DNA of 64,000 bases from Ciona intestinalis (Eukaryota; Chordata; Ascidiacea; Phlebobranchia; Cionidae), in assembly GCF_000224145.3 (NCBI RefSeq), contig NC_020166.2:62051-126050 (forward strand), written 5' to 3'. Shown piece by piece: positions 27,436 to 37,970 of the stretch. The notes under the pieces are model-generated. The model ran no database searches, had not been told where the DNA came from, and saw only the letters and a program-made list of their open reading frames with translations. Each line of letters opens with the position of its first letter. Position 1 is the stretch's first letter. The position numbers were made by a program, and so were the translations under genes.

Positions 27436-29025
27436 ATGGCGGGCTCTTACGAGCCCGCCCGGCCGTCAAGTGTTATCAGGTGCGTTGTTAGTTGTTTAAA
27501 ACACGATCAGAATATCTGGATATTATGCACAAAAAGTTGTCCCGTATTACCCTACAGAACTATTACAGTTAATGGCAGAATTGGAGTTGTAGTTGATGGC
27601 ATCGTTCATGTTGTCGTGGGCATAAGATCTTATAGGATCGCTCGCCAAAATATGTTCCGCATGATATAGTTCGAAACTTGAGTGTTTCTTGCGTTTGAAT
27701 AAATTGCGCTGAATGGAGATTGCCGTTATAGTAATTAGGTTTTGAACATCCTGGTTTTGTTTTAAACAATTAACAACGGTCCATGGGAGTCGTGACGATA
27801 CGGTTATATAATTAAGCAAATATCCAAGAAAAAATGAAATGAAAACACGTTCCATCTCCCCCAATCCACTACAGTAGTTTGGGGTCTTTTAGAGTCGTGA
27901 AGATATATACGGTTTTATATTTTTTTAAATGTTCTTCGTTTACTAACAAATGGGCCGTGAAAACCACTTGGAAAAGATCAGATTTTACAGAAGGGCTTTA
28001 AAGCGGTTTTAAATCAGTCATTGATTAGTTAAGCAGGAAAGTGTAAAGTAGTAATTATCGGCTTTCATCTTTTCTGTGCGGCTGAGGCATTGTATTTGTA
28101 ACGCCTATTGTTTTGTGGGTAAGATTATCTATTTGCTGTAGAAGTGACAATTAATCTTTTATACACCTGGATTCTAGAGTCTAGACGATCTATCTCATTT
28201 TCCGCGATGGTTTTTTTTGTGTCTGGAAACTGCTGAATGCTGCTAATGTAATGATTCAGTTTGGTTATTTCGCAGCACTAGTGAAGAATCTTCTGATACA
28301 TACAAATTACGGTGGTGGGAATTCGGTTAGAGGTTAGTAGTTCAGGGTTATTGGTTAGAGTTAGTAGTTTAGCAGTTAGCGTAGGGAAAACTTTTTACAA
28401 GCACCAGTTTTAAACAGAATGGTATTTCTATCGTTGGCGGTTAAATGAGTGTGGAGAAATAGCGTCCCTGTTTGCATGACCACAAATGAAGAGCAAACAA
28501 AAACGAATTTGTAAAAGCGAGAAAAGTGTCGGTATAGTTTGAACTTGGCAGTAGTAACGACTCCTTCGCCTACGTTACAGATAATGCTGGTGGAAAGTTT
28601 TAAAGGTTGGTAGGGGTTAGTATTTATTTACGTTTAGTGGTCTGCAGATAACGTAATAAAAGGATTCCTCACTAGCAACAACTTGTACCAAAAAAAAAAA
28701 ACTTTAAAGCCTGGAAAGTGTAAAAACATGTGTTTATTGTTTCTATAACGAAAAAAGTGAAAAAAATCGAAACGTTTGATTTGTAACATTTTAGTCGTTT
28801 AATGGAGGTAAATTTGTATATTTTTTGCAAAGAATGTTTGATAAGATAAACATAGGCTGTGTTACGCCTTCCCACAAAAAACGGAAACGCAAATCAAATC
28901 TAAACGTTTGTTTAAACCCATTACAAAAGTCACCGCTTTTGCTTTATTTTGGACACACAAAGACAGCAGTTGGACTACTCGGTGTTCTTTTGGCTCTCTT
29001 GTTTTATACACTGTTTTACTTTTAG
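27436..29025 (+). CDS. Predicted 78-residue tail-anchored protein, upstream partner of BARD1
   Basis: Exon 1 is 27436-27479 (MAGSYEPARPSSVI plus two bases of an Arg codon, donor GTGCGT). Exon 2 is 28833-29025 (acceptor ttttttgcaaag), in matching phase, starting RMFDKINIGCVTPSHKK. The predicted protein has a Ser/Pro N-terminus, a basic KKRKRK cluster and a C-terminal hydrophobic segment of about 20 residues (AVGLLGVLLALLFYTLFYF) that reaches the stop, the layout of a tail-anchored ER or mitochondrial outer-membrane protein. TRIQK has a broadly similar tail, but identity is not established. The stop TAG is also the AG of a splice-acceptor-like tract (tgttttacttttag). Alternatively exon 2 is only intron with a T-rich tract mimicking hydrophobic codons; the phase match and the separate ATG exon argue against this. 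Confidence 0.5.
27438..27459 (+). other. Perfect 9-bp hairpin at the start codon
   Basis: GGCGGGCTC, loop TTAC, GAGCCCGCC: an inverted repeat beginning at the G of the ATG. It would form a stable stem in the mRNA around the initiation site. Confidence 0.6.
27480..27880. repeat. MITE-derived fragments in intron
   Basis: Pieces of the palindromic MITE (gttgtttaaaacacgatcag at 27490, then gttttaaacaattaacaacg near 27760 to gttccatctcccccaatcca) in the first intron of the small gene. Confidence 0.6.
28277..28410. repeat. GGTGCTA-family MITE remnant
   Basis: gcactagtgaagaatc at the left and ttttacaagcaccag at the right, with ggttagaggttagtag inside, recall 19557-19696. 28411-28830 holds no other recognised feature. 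Confidence 0.45.
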
Positions 29026-29026
29026 G
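29014..29026 (+). promoter_or_regulatory. BARD1: Candidate spliced-leader acceptor for BARD1
   Basis: The tract gttttacttttag followed by gtt ends exactly at the stop codon of the upstream frame, 30 bases before the BARD1 ATG. In Ciona operons the leader acceptor abuts the end of the upstream gene, so this geometry fits; it is inferred. Confidence 0.45.
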
Positions 29027-29055
29027 TTACTGTATTAGATTTTACTATAATTGCT

Positions 29056-30642
29056 ATGGCTGCCAAAGTAAAGTATCCTGAAACGTCCAAAGCGTTAGAA
29101 AAACTTGAAAATCTTTTAAAGTGTAATCGTTGTTTAACGTTCATGAAAGTGCCAATAACATTATGGAATTGCGACCACGTGTTTTGTAAGAAATGTTTGG
29201 ACGACGAAAGCTGTTGCCCTGTATGTAAAACGCCGTGTTGGGCGTCCGATCAGCAAATAAATAATTCTTTAAGTGTAATATCTTCAATCTGCGCTCAATT
29301 GCGGTCGCATTTAACCGACACAAACCAAACCCCACGCATCAAAAGTGGGTCTATAACAAATAAGGTGGAAGCAAATTTGAAAGCTAACTGTAATGATGAA
29401 GAAAATTGTAAAAATACTTTACCAAGCAAAAGGACTCCAGTTCGTAGATCAATTACCGCAAGTGCTACGAAACAGTGGGCGTTAAAATCTGTAGAAAAGA
29501 AGACACCGAATCCAAAAAGATGCAAAACAGAGCTGCCGCCTATGCCAAGGAGTATGGTGAAGAATAAAAAGGGTGAAACAAAGCTTCATTTGGCTGCCAT
29601 TCAAAGAGATTTGGCAGCACTTAGATTGTTGTTGGGGGAAGAAGGCACAGATGTAAATGCTAAAGATAATGCTGGTTGGACGTCATTACATGAGGCGTGC
29701 AACAGGGGGTATTCTGATATAGCAGAAGCATTGATTAATTCAGGAGCTTTTGTGGATATCCCAGGTTACGAGAATGAAACGCCATTGATGGACGCTGTAG
29801 CAAATAACCGAGTTGAAACAGTTAAGTTGTTGGTACAAAAAGGCGCGAATGTTAATTTAAGAAGTTTACAAGGAAAAACAGCGATTACTTTGGCAAGAAA
29901 TGATGAAATTAAGCAACTGCTTCTGTCTGTTCAGTCTGAAACGCTAGAAAATTACGCTCCGATTTCTATCTCACAAAACTGCAATTTTCCAATGGTTATA
30001 TCTGGCTCTAGTTCTGTTTCTGCTGATGTTTTAAGCAAAGCAGTGGCTTGTTTAAATGCCAATCTATCTGGCGAAGACACTTCGAAAATTTCTCATTTGA
30101 TTGTAAAATGTGACCAAAATAACCGGACAAATCGGACATTGAAATATTTGCAGGCTGTAGCAACGGGGGCTTGGGTGTTAAGTGATGCATGGCTTAATGT
30201 GTGTATTAGAGAAAATGGGTATGTAAGTGAAAATGGTTATACAGTAGATGGTTGTAGTGAGGACTTTGTTTTACACGGCCCGTCACGCTCAAACGTCGGA
30301 AAACGAAAGTGTCTTCCACGACTTTTTGACGGTTGCCATTTTTATCTATCGGGGAAGTTTACACCTCCTAGTCTAAAAAAAGAGGAAATCACGGAACTTA
30401 TAACTCTCGCTGGCGGAGAGATTTTATCACGGGAGCCGAAACCTGACAGCGACTGTGTCCAAGCATGTACAAAAATATCCTACCATGCGAGACCTACTTG
30501 TACCCACTATCTTCATACTTATTATATTGTATTTGATTCCAAGAACAAATCCCAACGAATGGTGGTACAAGGAAAAGTTGCCACAGTGACCGAAACCTGG
30601 ATTCTGTATTGTATTTCACAGTTTTCTATTTTAAGTTCATAA
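29056..30642 (+). CDS. BARD1: BRCA1-associated RING domain protein 1
   Basis: A single uninterrupted frame of 528 aa (human 777). The RING finger has ligands C23, C26, C39, H41, C44, C47, C54 and C57; the post-RING helix QQINNSLSVISSICAQLRSH matches BARD1. Ankyrin repeats start with GETKLHLAA at residue 173 and run to about 295 (DNAGWTSLHEACNRGYSDIA; ENETPLMDAVANNRVE). Two BRCT repeats follow; the second carries LPRLFDGCHFYLSGKF and GGEILSREPKPDSD, very close to vertebrate BARD1. The family pairs with BRCA1 as a nuclear ubiquitin ligase acting on H2A in homologous recombination. The linker between RING and ankyrins is much shorter than in vertebrates, and the gene has no introns here. The ATG is the first in frame. 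Polyadenylation signal at 30742. Confidence 0.97.
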   Translation: MAAKVKYPETSKALEKLENLLKCNRCLTFMKVPITLWNCDHVFCKKCLDDESCCPVCKTPCWASDQQINNSLSVISSICAQLRSHLTDTNQTPRIKSGSITNKVEANLKANCNDEENCKNTLPSKRTPVRRSITASATKQWALKSVEKKTPNPKRCKTELPPMPRSMVKNKKGETKLHLAAIQRDLAALRLLLGEEGTDVNAKDNAGWTSLHEACNRGYSDIAEALINSGAFVDIPGYENETPLMDAVANNRVETVKLLVQKGANVNLRSLQGKTAITLARNDEIKQLLLSVQSETLENYAPISISQNCNFPMVISGSSSVSADVLSKAVACLNANLSGEDTSKISHLIVKCDQNNRTNRTLKYLQAVATGAWVLSDAWLNVCIRENGYVSENGYTVDGCSEDFVLHGPSRSNVGKRKCLPRLFDGCHFYLSGKFTPPSLKKEEITELITLAGGEILSREPKPDSDCVQACTKISYHARPTCTHYLHTYYIVFDSKNKSQRMVVQGKVATVTETWILYCISQFSILSS

Positions 30643-30741
30643 ATTCTATTATTCTAAACTTCACTTCAAGTTGCTCTACACAACTAAAAACTGCCCTTTT
30701 AAAAGTTTTAAAATGTGCTGGGTGACATTATAAAATTGTAA

Positions 30742-30747
30742 AATAAA
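30742..30747 (+). terminator. Polyadenylation signal AATAAA of BARD1
   Basis: AATAAA 100 bases after the BARD1 stop; the only canonical signal in the first 150 bases. Confidence 0.55.
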
Positions 30748-30980
30748 TTGAGCAGCATATACATACATACCCTTATTTCAATAATTTTCAAACTTGACTC
30801 TAGGATTGCTCTAAACCAACCTTTTAAGTTTTAACCTAACATATCTATATATAAAATTAGCACTTTTTTTAAACCCATACAGCTTTAAACAAAAAAACAA
30901 AAACTGCCTTTTTAAAGGTTTTAAAATGAATGCTGGGACGCCATTATGAAATTGTAAAATACATTGAATAGATCTGTTTC

Positions 30981-31149
30981 TGGGTGGGGAAGATGGGACA
31001 ACTTTTCATTCTATTTTCTCATCCCATTTGGTAGTAAACAAAGAACATCTTTTGTCTCGTATCAACTGTTGTTAGTTGTTTAAAACACGATCAAGATATT
31101 TGGATATTATGTGCTAAATGTGTCCAGTCTTCCCCCACCCCACTATATA
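30981..31149 (-). mobile_element. Palindromic MITE
   Basis: Left end tgggtggggaagatgggaca; right end gtcttcccccaccccactat. Reverse sense, with a small internal deletion. Confidence 0.85.
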
Positions 31150-31496
31150 GATAATTAGATATTATATTTTTTAATCATTCCCTTGTGTTTGTTATATATT
31201 TGTCAAATTTTTACTGACTTTGTATTTTGTACAGTTGTATTAATCTTCAATCATTTACTATATAGCCTACAAGTACAGCCTACTTTAATAAGCCTAACAA
31301 AAGTTTTTGTAACCTTATGAATCATGGCGCCGGTATTTTGATTTCCATACCGTACAATTGTTACTAAAGCTACATTCAGTAACCTGACCCTACTTTTGTG
31401 AAAATGAGATTCTGTTACATTCTGCCACCTACAGCTGCTCTTATTCTAAATATGTCATTTACATTCTCTCTTATTCTTCTGTCTGCTTTTCTTATG

Positions 31497-31875
31497 GTAT
31501 AATTTGAATTTCATTCACTATATTTTGAAATTTATCCCTTTTCTAAAGGAGATAGTTAATTTTATTTAGTTTAGGCTTAAAAATTTGGTAGTGAATAAAA
31601 TTAGAGTAATTCCTAAATAATATATAGTATGTAGTAGTACCTTGAATTTCATTCACGAATCGTTGAAATTAATCCTTTTTCTAAAAAGCACAAAGAGTTG
31701 TTTAAGTTTAAGCTTTAGTAATCAGAATAGTGGGAAAAATTATTTATATATTAGTTATATAATTCATAAAACAAATACTTTGAACTTTATTCACTAATCG
31801 TTGAAATTATTCCCTTTTTTTCCAAGGAAAACAGAATTTTGTTTAAGTTTAGGCTTGAATAATTGGAATTTTGAT
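31497..31875. repeat. Three diverged tandem units of ~143 bp
   Basis: Each unit holds ttgaatttcattcact-like, gttgaaattaatccttttt-like and gtttaagtttaggctt-like words, at about 31503, 31645 and 31785. Confidence 0.6.
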
Positions 31876-32117
31876 CAAAATAATGAATAAAGTTCTGTAA
31901 TAGAATCTTATATTGGTTCAGCATCACAGTGATTCTGCAGATATTGGACAGTAAGTATTTGCTGTCTTTTTTATAAATAATTCAGTAACACTTTTGTGCC
32001 AAGTCATTTTAAATGAAATATTTATCTCTTGTTGTGGTGAGTGCACTTAAACATTCAACTAATCATCAGAGTGAAGCACACCTGGGCCTGGTGCGATACA
32101 ATTACTGTGGTTATGCT

Positions 32118-32310
32118 TGGAAAAGCAAGAAAACCGTAGTTTTACTTTGAAATGCGAGAAAACTGTATTTTTATTTTTGAAAAAAAAAGTGCAGTTTTTA
32201 CTTTTAAAAGAGAAAAGTGCAGTTTTACTTTGAATTGCAGAAAAACTGTAGTTTTATTTTGAAAAGCAAGAAAAGTGTAGCTTTACTTTAAAAAGAGAAA
32301 AAAACTGTAA
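32118..32310. repeat. ~35-bp tandem repeat, about 6 units
   Basis: Units such as gaaaagtgcagttttacttt and gcaagaaaaccgtagtttta, bounded by a direct repeat (cagagtgaagcacacctggg and tagagtgaaacgcacctggt). It lies just upstream of RAB23. Confidence 0.75.
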
Positions 32311-32349
32311 CATACACCCAATCTTTAGAGTGAAACGCACCTGGTTAAA

Positions 32350-32399
32350 NNNNNNNNNNNNNNNNNNNNNNNNNNNNNNNNNNNNNNNNNNNNNNNNNN
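32350..32399. other. Assembly gap (50 N)
   Basis: The gap ends at the base before the RAB23 ATG, hiding the 5' UTR or splice acceptor. Confidence 0.99.
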
Positions 32400-35300
32400 A
32401 TGTTGGAGGAAGATTTAGAAATTGCTGTAAAAGTTGTGGTGGTTGGAAATGGAGCAGTGGGGAAGTCAAGCATGATACAACGATACTGTAAAGGCATCTT
32501 CACTAAAGATTACAAGAAAACTATCGGGGTTGACTTCCTTGAAAAGCAGTTGAGGTAATGTCAGTATTTGATTTAAACTTTGTTGGTGAAAGATATGGAT
32601 TGATATGTCAATATGATAAGTAAAGTACATATGGACATACTTGGGCTAATAAGGTTTATTGATTAACTGAGAGTTATAAATGATCTTTATCTACTGCATA
32701 ATTTTAGGTTTAAAGTTGCTGTAACTACCAACATTATAGAGTCATGTTTTAGACAACTATTGAACTATTTATACATTTTTATGCCAATTCTGTTTAAATT
32801 CTGTTATTAAACTGTATAGTGTATAATACTATGCTGATATTTTGACATCGACCAATATTAACCAATATACCATTATAATATTTGACGAATGACGACCAAT
32901 GTATTACTACTGTTACCATCTAATGTCACAATCAATGCCATCCCGCCTTTCAAAAACATTTCACTTTTCCCTTATAACTGTGACTTTGAAGGTACATTAT
33001 GTCTTGTAGCAATATCAGCAGAGTGTAGCACAGTAGCGTAATAATACCTTTAATTTTATATTCAAAATATATAATTGCTTTATTACATAATAAACACAAC
33101 AGTAGAGTATCGACCTGTACGTTTCAAATACCAGGTTGTTCTATTTTGGGTGTGGCAAATGACAAAACACAATATTATGCCATGAGATTTAGCCCTAATA
33201 ATACACATGTACTGGTACACATAGGATAAATTACCACATTCAGTGCTATTATCATGGCACTAAACCTGGGGTGGCAGGGTGGGCAGGCCAACCCTTGAAT
33301 TTTGTACACAGCATTAATTAGTAAACATTACAACCAATAAAATGGGTTTGTTTAAAATTAGTCTGTTGCTGTAGCGCAGTAAGTTAGTGCGCCTGCCTCT
33401 ATCCCAGGGGTAATGGGTTCAAGGCTCGCCGTTGCCACTATTGTGGGCATGTGTGTTCTTGAGCAAGACACTTAACGGCAATTGCTTCAACCCAGAGGTC
33501 ACTAATGGGTTGTCCAAACTGTCCGCCATATAAATGTTAGATTAGTAAGATAACTATTCGGTTTTAGAGGCTTATGACTATGAACTATTGTTCAAAACCT
33601 TTTTTATAAATTAATTAAATTCCTGTATTTGCTCCCAGGTTAAACGATGACGATGTCAGGTTAATGTTGTGGGATACAGCAGGCCAGGAGGAATTTGATG
33701 CACTTACAAAAGCTTATTACAGAGGTGAATATATAGATGTTATGTTGTATGAATAAATGAATGTAACTTACTTTATCCCCGCTTGGCCGGAAAACGACAG
33801 TCGTTATAACACAGATGTTTATACACCTCGTGCCAGCTTATGAGTTACTTTATGGGTGATTATTTTTTCCGGATGTTTCCATTTTTTATGTGTGGCTGAT
33901 AGGTTGGACAACCCATTGGTGACCACTAGGTTGGAGAACGCTATGTGTGGCTTTCCTACATAAACATTGTTATACCAGTGGTAAAATGAGTGACATGTTT
34001 CAACAAAGGGAAACATCCTATGTGTGGCCCTATAAGTTTGCTTTGCACCTTAGAGTTTAGGATTAACAGATTTTACTCTGCTGTTAGGTCACTAGGTGTC
34101 TATACAAACAGAGCCAAAGTCTATTGCATTCACCACATTAATACCTATGTATAACGAAAATGCAAATTTTACCAATGCCACTCCAGATTTTACCCAAAAA
34201 AATGAAAAAAATGTTAAAAAATCATGGTAAACAACATAGTGTTATGCTATCTATTCTGGTAATGTTTTCCTGAACCGGTTTCCAAACCCAGTCTTTTATA
34301 AACTACTATTGTCATGTAATTTGTTTAACCTTTCATTATCATTTCTTTTGTATTCATGTTTATCCTCGCACAATCTATTTTTAATGTTATTGTATTGCCG
34401 GATCAAAGGTTATAAACGTATAATTGTTACAGCGAGACCTTGAATGTACATTGGGTTTTCATAATAAAACTGACATATGATTCATATATGAATATATAAT
34501 ATAATATATATATATTTATATATATAAAAGTTGCATTGTTGCAGTAATCTTTTTCTACATTTATATATTAAACAACTATTTGTAAACAGTTTGATCTTTT
34601 TAATGTAAAAGAGACAATGCATAAATAGCAGCGAAGTTGTTTGTAGTCAAATTTTTCCATTATATATTTCAAATTTTTCACTCTATAACTTAAATACACG
34701 TAAAAAAATGCAAAAAAGTAAAGTTCGCGCCCTGAAATGTTTAATTATGGTTTTGCATGCGCCAATGTTGTTTGTTTATTTGTTGCTTAGCAACATAATG
34801 GACTGTTGGACCGCAACATAATAATCTTAACTGGTTTTTAAATAATGTAGGCAGAAAACCTTTTTTTTAAACATTGCAAAAAAAACATTGTGCGTTTAAA
34901 ATAATACAGGTTGAAAAAAAGCCTTTTTAAATAAATGTATAAAAAATATGCAAAAAATGGAAAAAGCATTTTAAAAAATGCAGGCCAAATAAACTAGACT
35001 GCGGGACAAAATCCTAACTTTTTTTAAATAATGCTAGAAAAAAAATTTTGTTTTTAATAATGCAACAAAAAAAACATTTTTTTAAATAATGAAAAAAATT
35101 TACATAATGCAACAAAAAATTTAAATAATGCAGGGGCTCAAGCATGCGTGTTGGCGTTTTCCACGACCGACCGAAACTCATTTGAAGCTGTTGAAAACTG
35201 GAAGAGCAAAGTTGAGGAAGAAGTTGGGCCAAACATCCCAATCGCTCTTGTGCAAAACAAAATTGACTTGCTTGATGATGCAGTTGTAGAGCAGTACGTG

Positions 35301-37970
35301 TGTTTTCTATTCTAATCTATTCGTTGTGGTGTGATCGTCGAAGATGCGAGTGAAGTCCCACATCATGGCACAGCATGTGTTTTTGGATTTAGGCCAAAGT
35401 TGGTCTATTATCCCCAACACCCTGGATGCTACACTTACGCCTAACAATTTATAAAAAACAAATTTATAAAACCACTTTAAGGAACTACAAAAATTGAATT
35501 GTTTTATTTCTAAAAAATACATTTTATACTAAAATTTGTATCCCATAATCCCCATCGAAATATTTTCAGTCAGAATACTATAAACTTGTGCTTACTACAT
35601 AACTTTATTGCTTGTTAAAATAACCTAGGCCAAACTTGGTCCATTACCCCAACACCCTGGGTGCTACACTTATGTCTGACAATGCATAAAAACAAATTTT
35701 ACTAAAGTTTGTATCCCGTAATTCCCATCGGGACCATTTCAGTCTGAATACTATAAAGTTGTGCTTACTACATAGCATTATTCCTTGTTAAAATAACCTT
35801 GTTTCACAAGAGATTGGTGAATGTAGTATGACTCATACCCAAACACTACTAGAGTGTTTTAAGTGCTTAGTTTATTTACATTTATTCATGCTAAGTGTTT
35901 ATTCCAGGCACGAAGCTGAGGGATTGGCGAAAAGACTGAAGTTGAGATTTTACAGAACTTCTGTTAAAGAAGACTTGAACGTAGATGAAGGTATTTGGTT
36001 AAATTTTGTTATTTTGTTACTGCTGTTAGAGGTACTATTACCCCAACATTGTATATGCACATTCTATTTTATATGGGTGAGGTCCTACAGTGAGGCAGGC
36101 CATGGAACCTGGGATTTAGGCCAGAGTTGGCCTATTACCCCAACATTGTATATGCACATTCTATTCTATATGGGTGAGGTCCTGCAGTGAGGCACACCAT
36201 GGGACCTGAGATTTAGACCAGAATTGACCCATTACCCCAACATTGTATATGCACATTTTATTCTATATGGGTGAGGTCCTACAGTGAGGCACACCATGGG
36301 ACCTGGGATTTAGGCCAGAGTTGGCCCATTACCCCAACATTGTATATGCACATTCTATTCTATATGGGTGTGGTCCTACAGTTAGGCCATTACGCTACCC
36401 TTAAACCTAGGATGAAAGATTTGTGTGTTATTTTTTTACCCATTATTTCTGTTGTTATGTTTACTATCTTTCTTGCCTGGTTTTTATAATCTTTCCAACC
36501 AGTCTAAATTATCAAGAATATTGTCATACTGATACAATTAGCTGACAGTAGGTCGGTAAATTAATTATATGTTACAAAAGTAAATTCGCTGAAAAGTTGA
36601 AAACTAGTAATTTAGTAACGACCGCATCAAAATTATTACCTAACTCAAGTTTTCTGATATTTCTATTCTTATCGGATTTAAATTTTATATATTTTTCTGA
36701 ATCCTAAAATATTTCCAAAGTAATTTTGCAATAACAAAAACTTTTTTAACATGCGGTCTACAGTTGGGCAATGTTGTAAACTAAGAGTTTTCTGTAAAGA
36801 GATTAAATAATATTTTAGTTGCTCATCTGGCATAAAAACGTTGGGTGTTTCCAACCCTGATGAAGTCTCGTCGGATGGCAGACAAAATGTCAGAAAGACA
36901 TTTGTTTTTATACCAGATGAGCCGTTAAAATAATAATAATAACTTTTATTGGTCTCTTCGATTACGGTAGCGAAGATTTAGAAATATTTTAAACCAAAAG
37001 ACAGGATATAGCGACAAAGCAACAGTTGTTAAAACACACTTACGGTTAAAAACATATTTACATTTATTTGGAAGAAAATAAGCGTGGTCGCTACACCTAG
37101 CGGACATACGAGCCATTTATTTTAATTGAGTTAAAATTCTAATAGGAACAAAAGTGTGCGTAAAGATATATTATTTACATTATGCCTGGTAGCAGAAGTA
37201 ACAAAAATATAAAAAGATTTTAACAATGTAACCCAAAACTTATAGTGTTCAAGTATCTTGCAACGAAACACATCCAAAAGATGAGACAAGAAGGTGAGAA
37301 AGAATCGGAACCAACTACAGTTCAACCTATAAGACAAATTGGTGGGTTGTTAATTAACATTTGTAACTATTAAAGTAAAAAATAACACCTGTTGTTTCAT
37401 ACACCTTGTACTAGCTTACGAGTTACCATGCATGTAACTTATTTATTCTCGCATGATGGGGTAAGGGCAGTCGTTATAACACAGGTGTTCTGTTTCATAC
37501 ACCTTGTGCCAGCTTACAAGTTACCACGTATGTAACTTTGTTTTTTTTTCCGTATGGTTGGCAATTTAGATAACCCATTAGTGAATAGTGACCACTAGGT
37601 TGGAGCAATTGCAGTTAAGTGTTCAAGAACACATACGCCCACAATGGTGGCAGCGATGAGCCTTGAACCCGTAACCTATGTATTAGTTGTTAACGGCAGC
37701 AGTGCTAAAGCCCATGCTACACCGCCAGACTCGCTATAAACTTGTTTCTCGTTGCAAATTTCAAGATATTTCCCTGCCTATGACCATAAACATATTTCTT
37801 ACATGATGTTATCTCTAGGTTTGTTCACTAGTACAGGCAGTGCTTCAAAATCGAATAATAACAACGGGGACTCAGGAAACATTGGGGGTGAGACCATCAC
37901 CCTTCAACCCAGCAAATCTAGGGTGCCGTCAAAATCAAAAAATATTTTTTCAAGATGCAAAGTGTTCTGA
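32400..37970 (+). CDS. RAB23: Small GTPase Rab23
   Basis: Six exons: 32400-32554, 33639-33724, 35134-35293, 35908-35990, 37246-37341 and 37819-37970, all GT/AG with agreeing phases; 243 aa (human 237). P-loop GNGAVGKS at residues 16-23, switch I Thr40 (KKTIGVDF), switch II DTAGQE from 64, NKID at 122-125, and the TSVKED base-binding loop. MLEEDLEIAVKVVVVGNGAV and AEGLAKRLKLRFYRTSVKED are nearly the same as vertebrate RAB23. The family negatively regulates Hedgehog signalling and acts at membranes and cilia. The hypervariable tail is Asn/Gly/Ser-rich and ends CKVF, a CaaX-type box; other RAB23 proteins also end in a single prenylated cysteine. The introns hold SINE pieces, AT-rich runs and a 95-bp tandem array. 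The ATG directly follows a gap. Confidence 0.97.
33360..33540 (+). mobile_element. tRNA-derived SINE, head and middle
   Basis: ctgttgctgtagcgcagtaa, taatgggttcaaggctcgcc (box B) and gcaagacacttaacggcaat in order; RAB23 intron 1. Confidence 0.8.
33752..33950 (-). mobile_element. tRNA-derived SINE, tail and middle
   Basis: gaatgtaacttactttatcc, acgacagtcgttataacaca, then tgtggctgataggttggaca; RAB23 intron 2, minus orientation. Confidence 0.75.
34470..35125. repeat. AT-rich low-complexity and short tandem repeats
   Basis: A (TA)n stretch near 34495-34530, then repeated words of the form ttttaaataatgcaaaaaaa up to the RAB23 exon 3 acceptor. Confidence 0.65.
35320..35810. repeat. Direct duplication in RAB23 intron 3
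   Basis: Two copies of a segment with aggccaaagttggtctatta, caacaccctggatgctacac and actataaacttgtgcttact (from about 35390 and 35628). Related to the 95-bp family at 36040. Confidence 0.7.
36040..36400 (+). repeat. ~95-bp tandem repeat, about 4 units
   Basis: Units contain tatatgggtgaggtcctaca, gtgaggcacaccatgggacc, gagttggcccattaccccaa and cattgtatatgcacattcta. RAB23 intron 4. Other copies at 44354, 44655 (inverted) and 58680. Confidence 0.9.
36816..36926. repeat. Palindromic CATCTGG repeat, compact copy
   Basis: gctcatctggcataaaaacg and ttgtttttataccagatgag pair as inverted arms around ctgatgaagtctcg; same family as 1619-1834. Confidence 0.75.
36940..37200. repeat. Interspersed repeat segment of unknown class
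   Basis: ataataataacttttattgg, then ctcttcgattacggtagcga, shares its start with 20005-20080. ttatgcctggtagcagaagt near 37180 also occurs at 1842, directly after the other palindrome copy, so palindrome and this segment may be one element. Confidence 0.5.
37385..37735 (-). mobile_element. tRNA-derived SINE with an extra tail
   Basis: Two tail units, then middle (taacccattagtgaatagtg) and head (gtggcagcgatgagccttga) on the minus strand; RAB23 intron 5. Confidence 0.8.
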
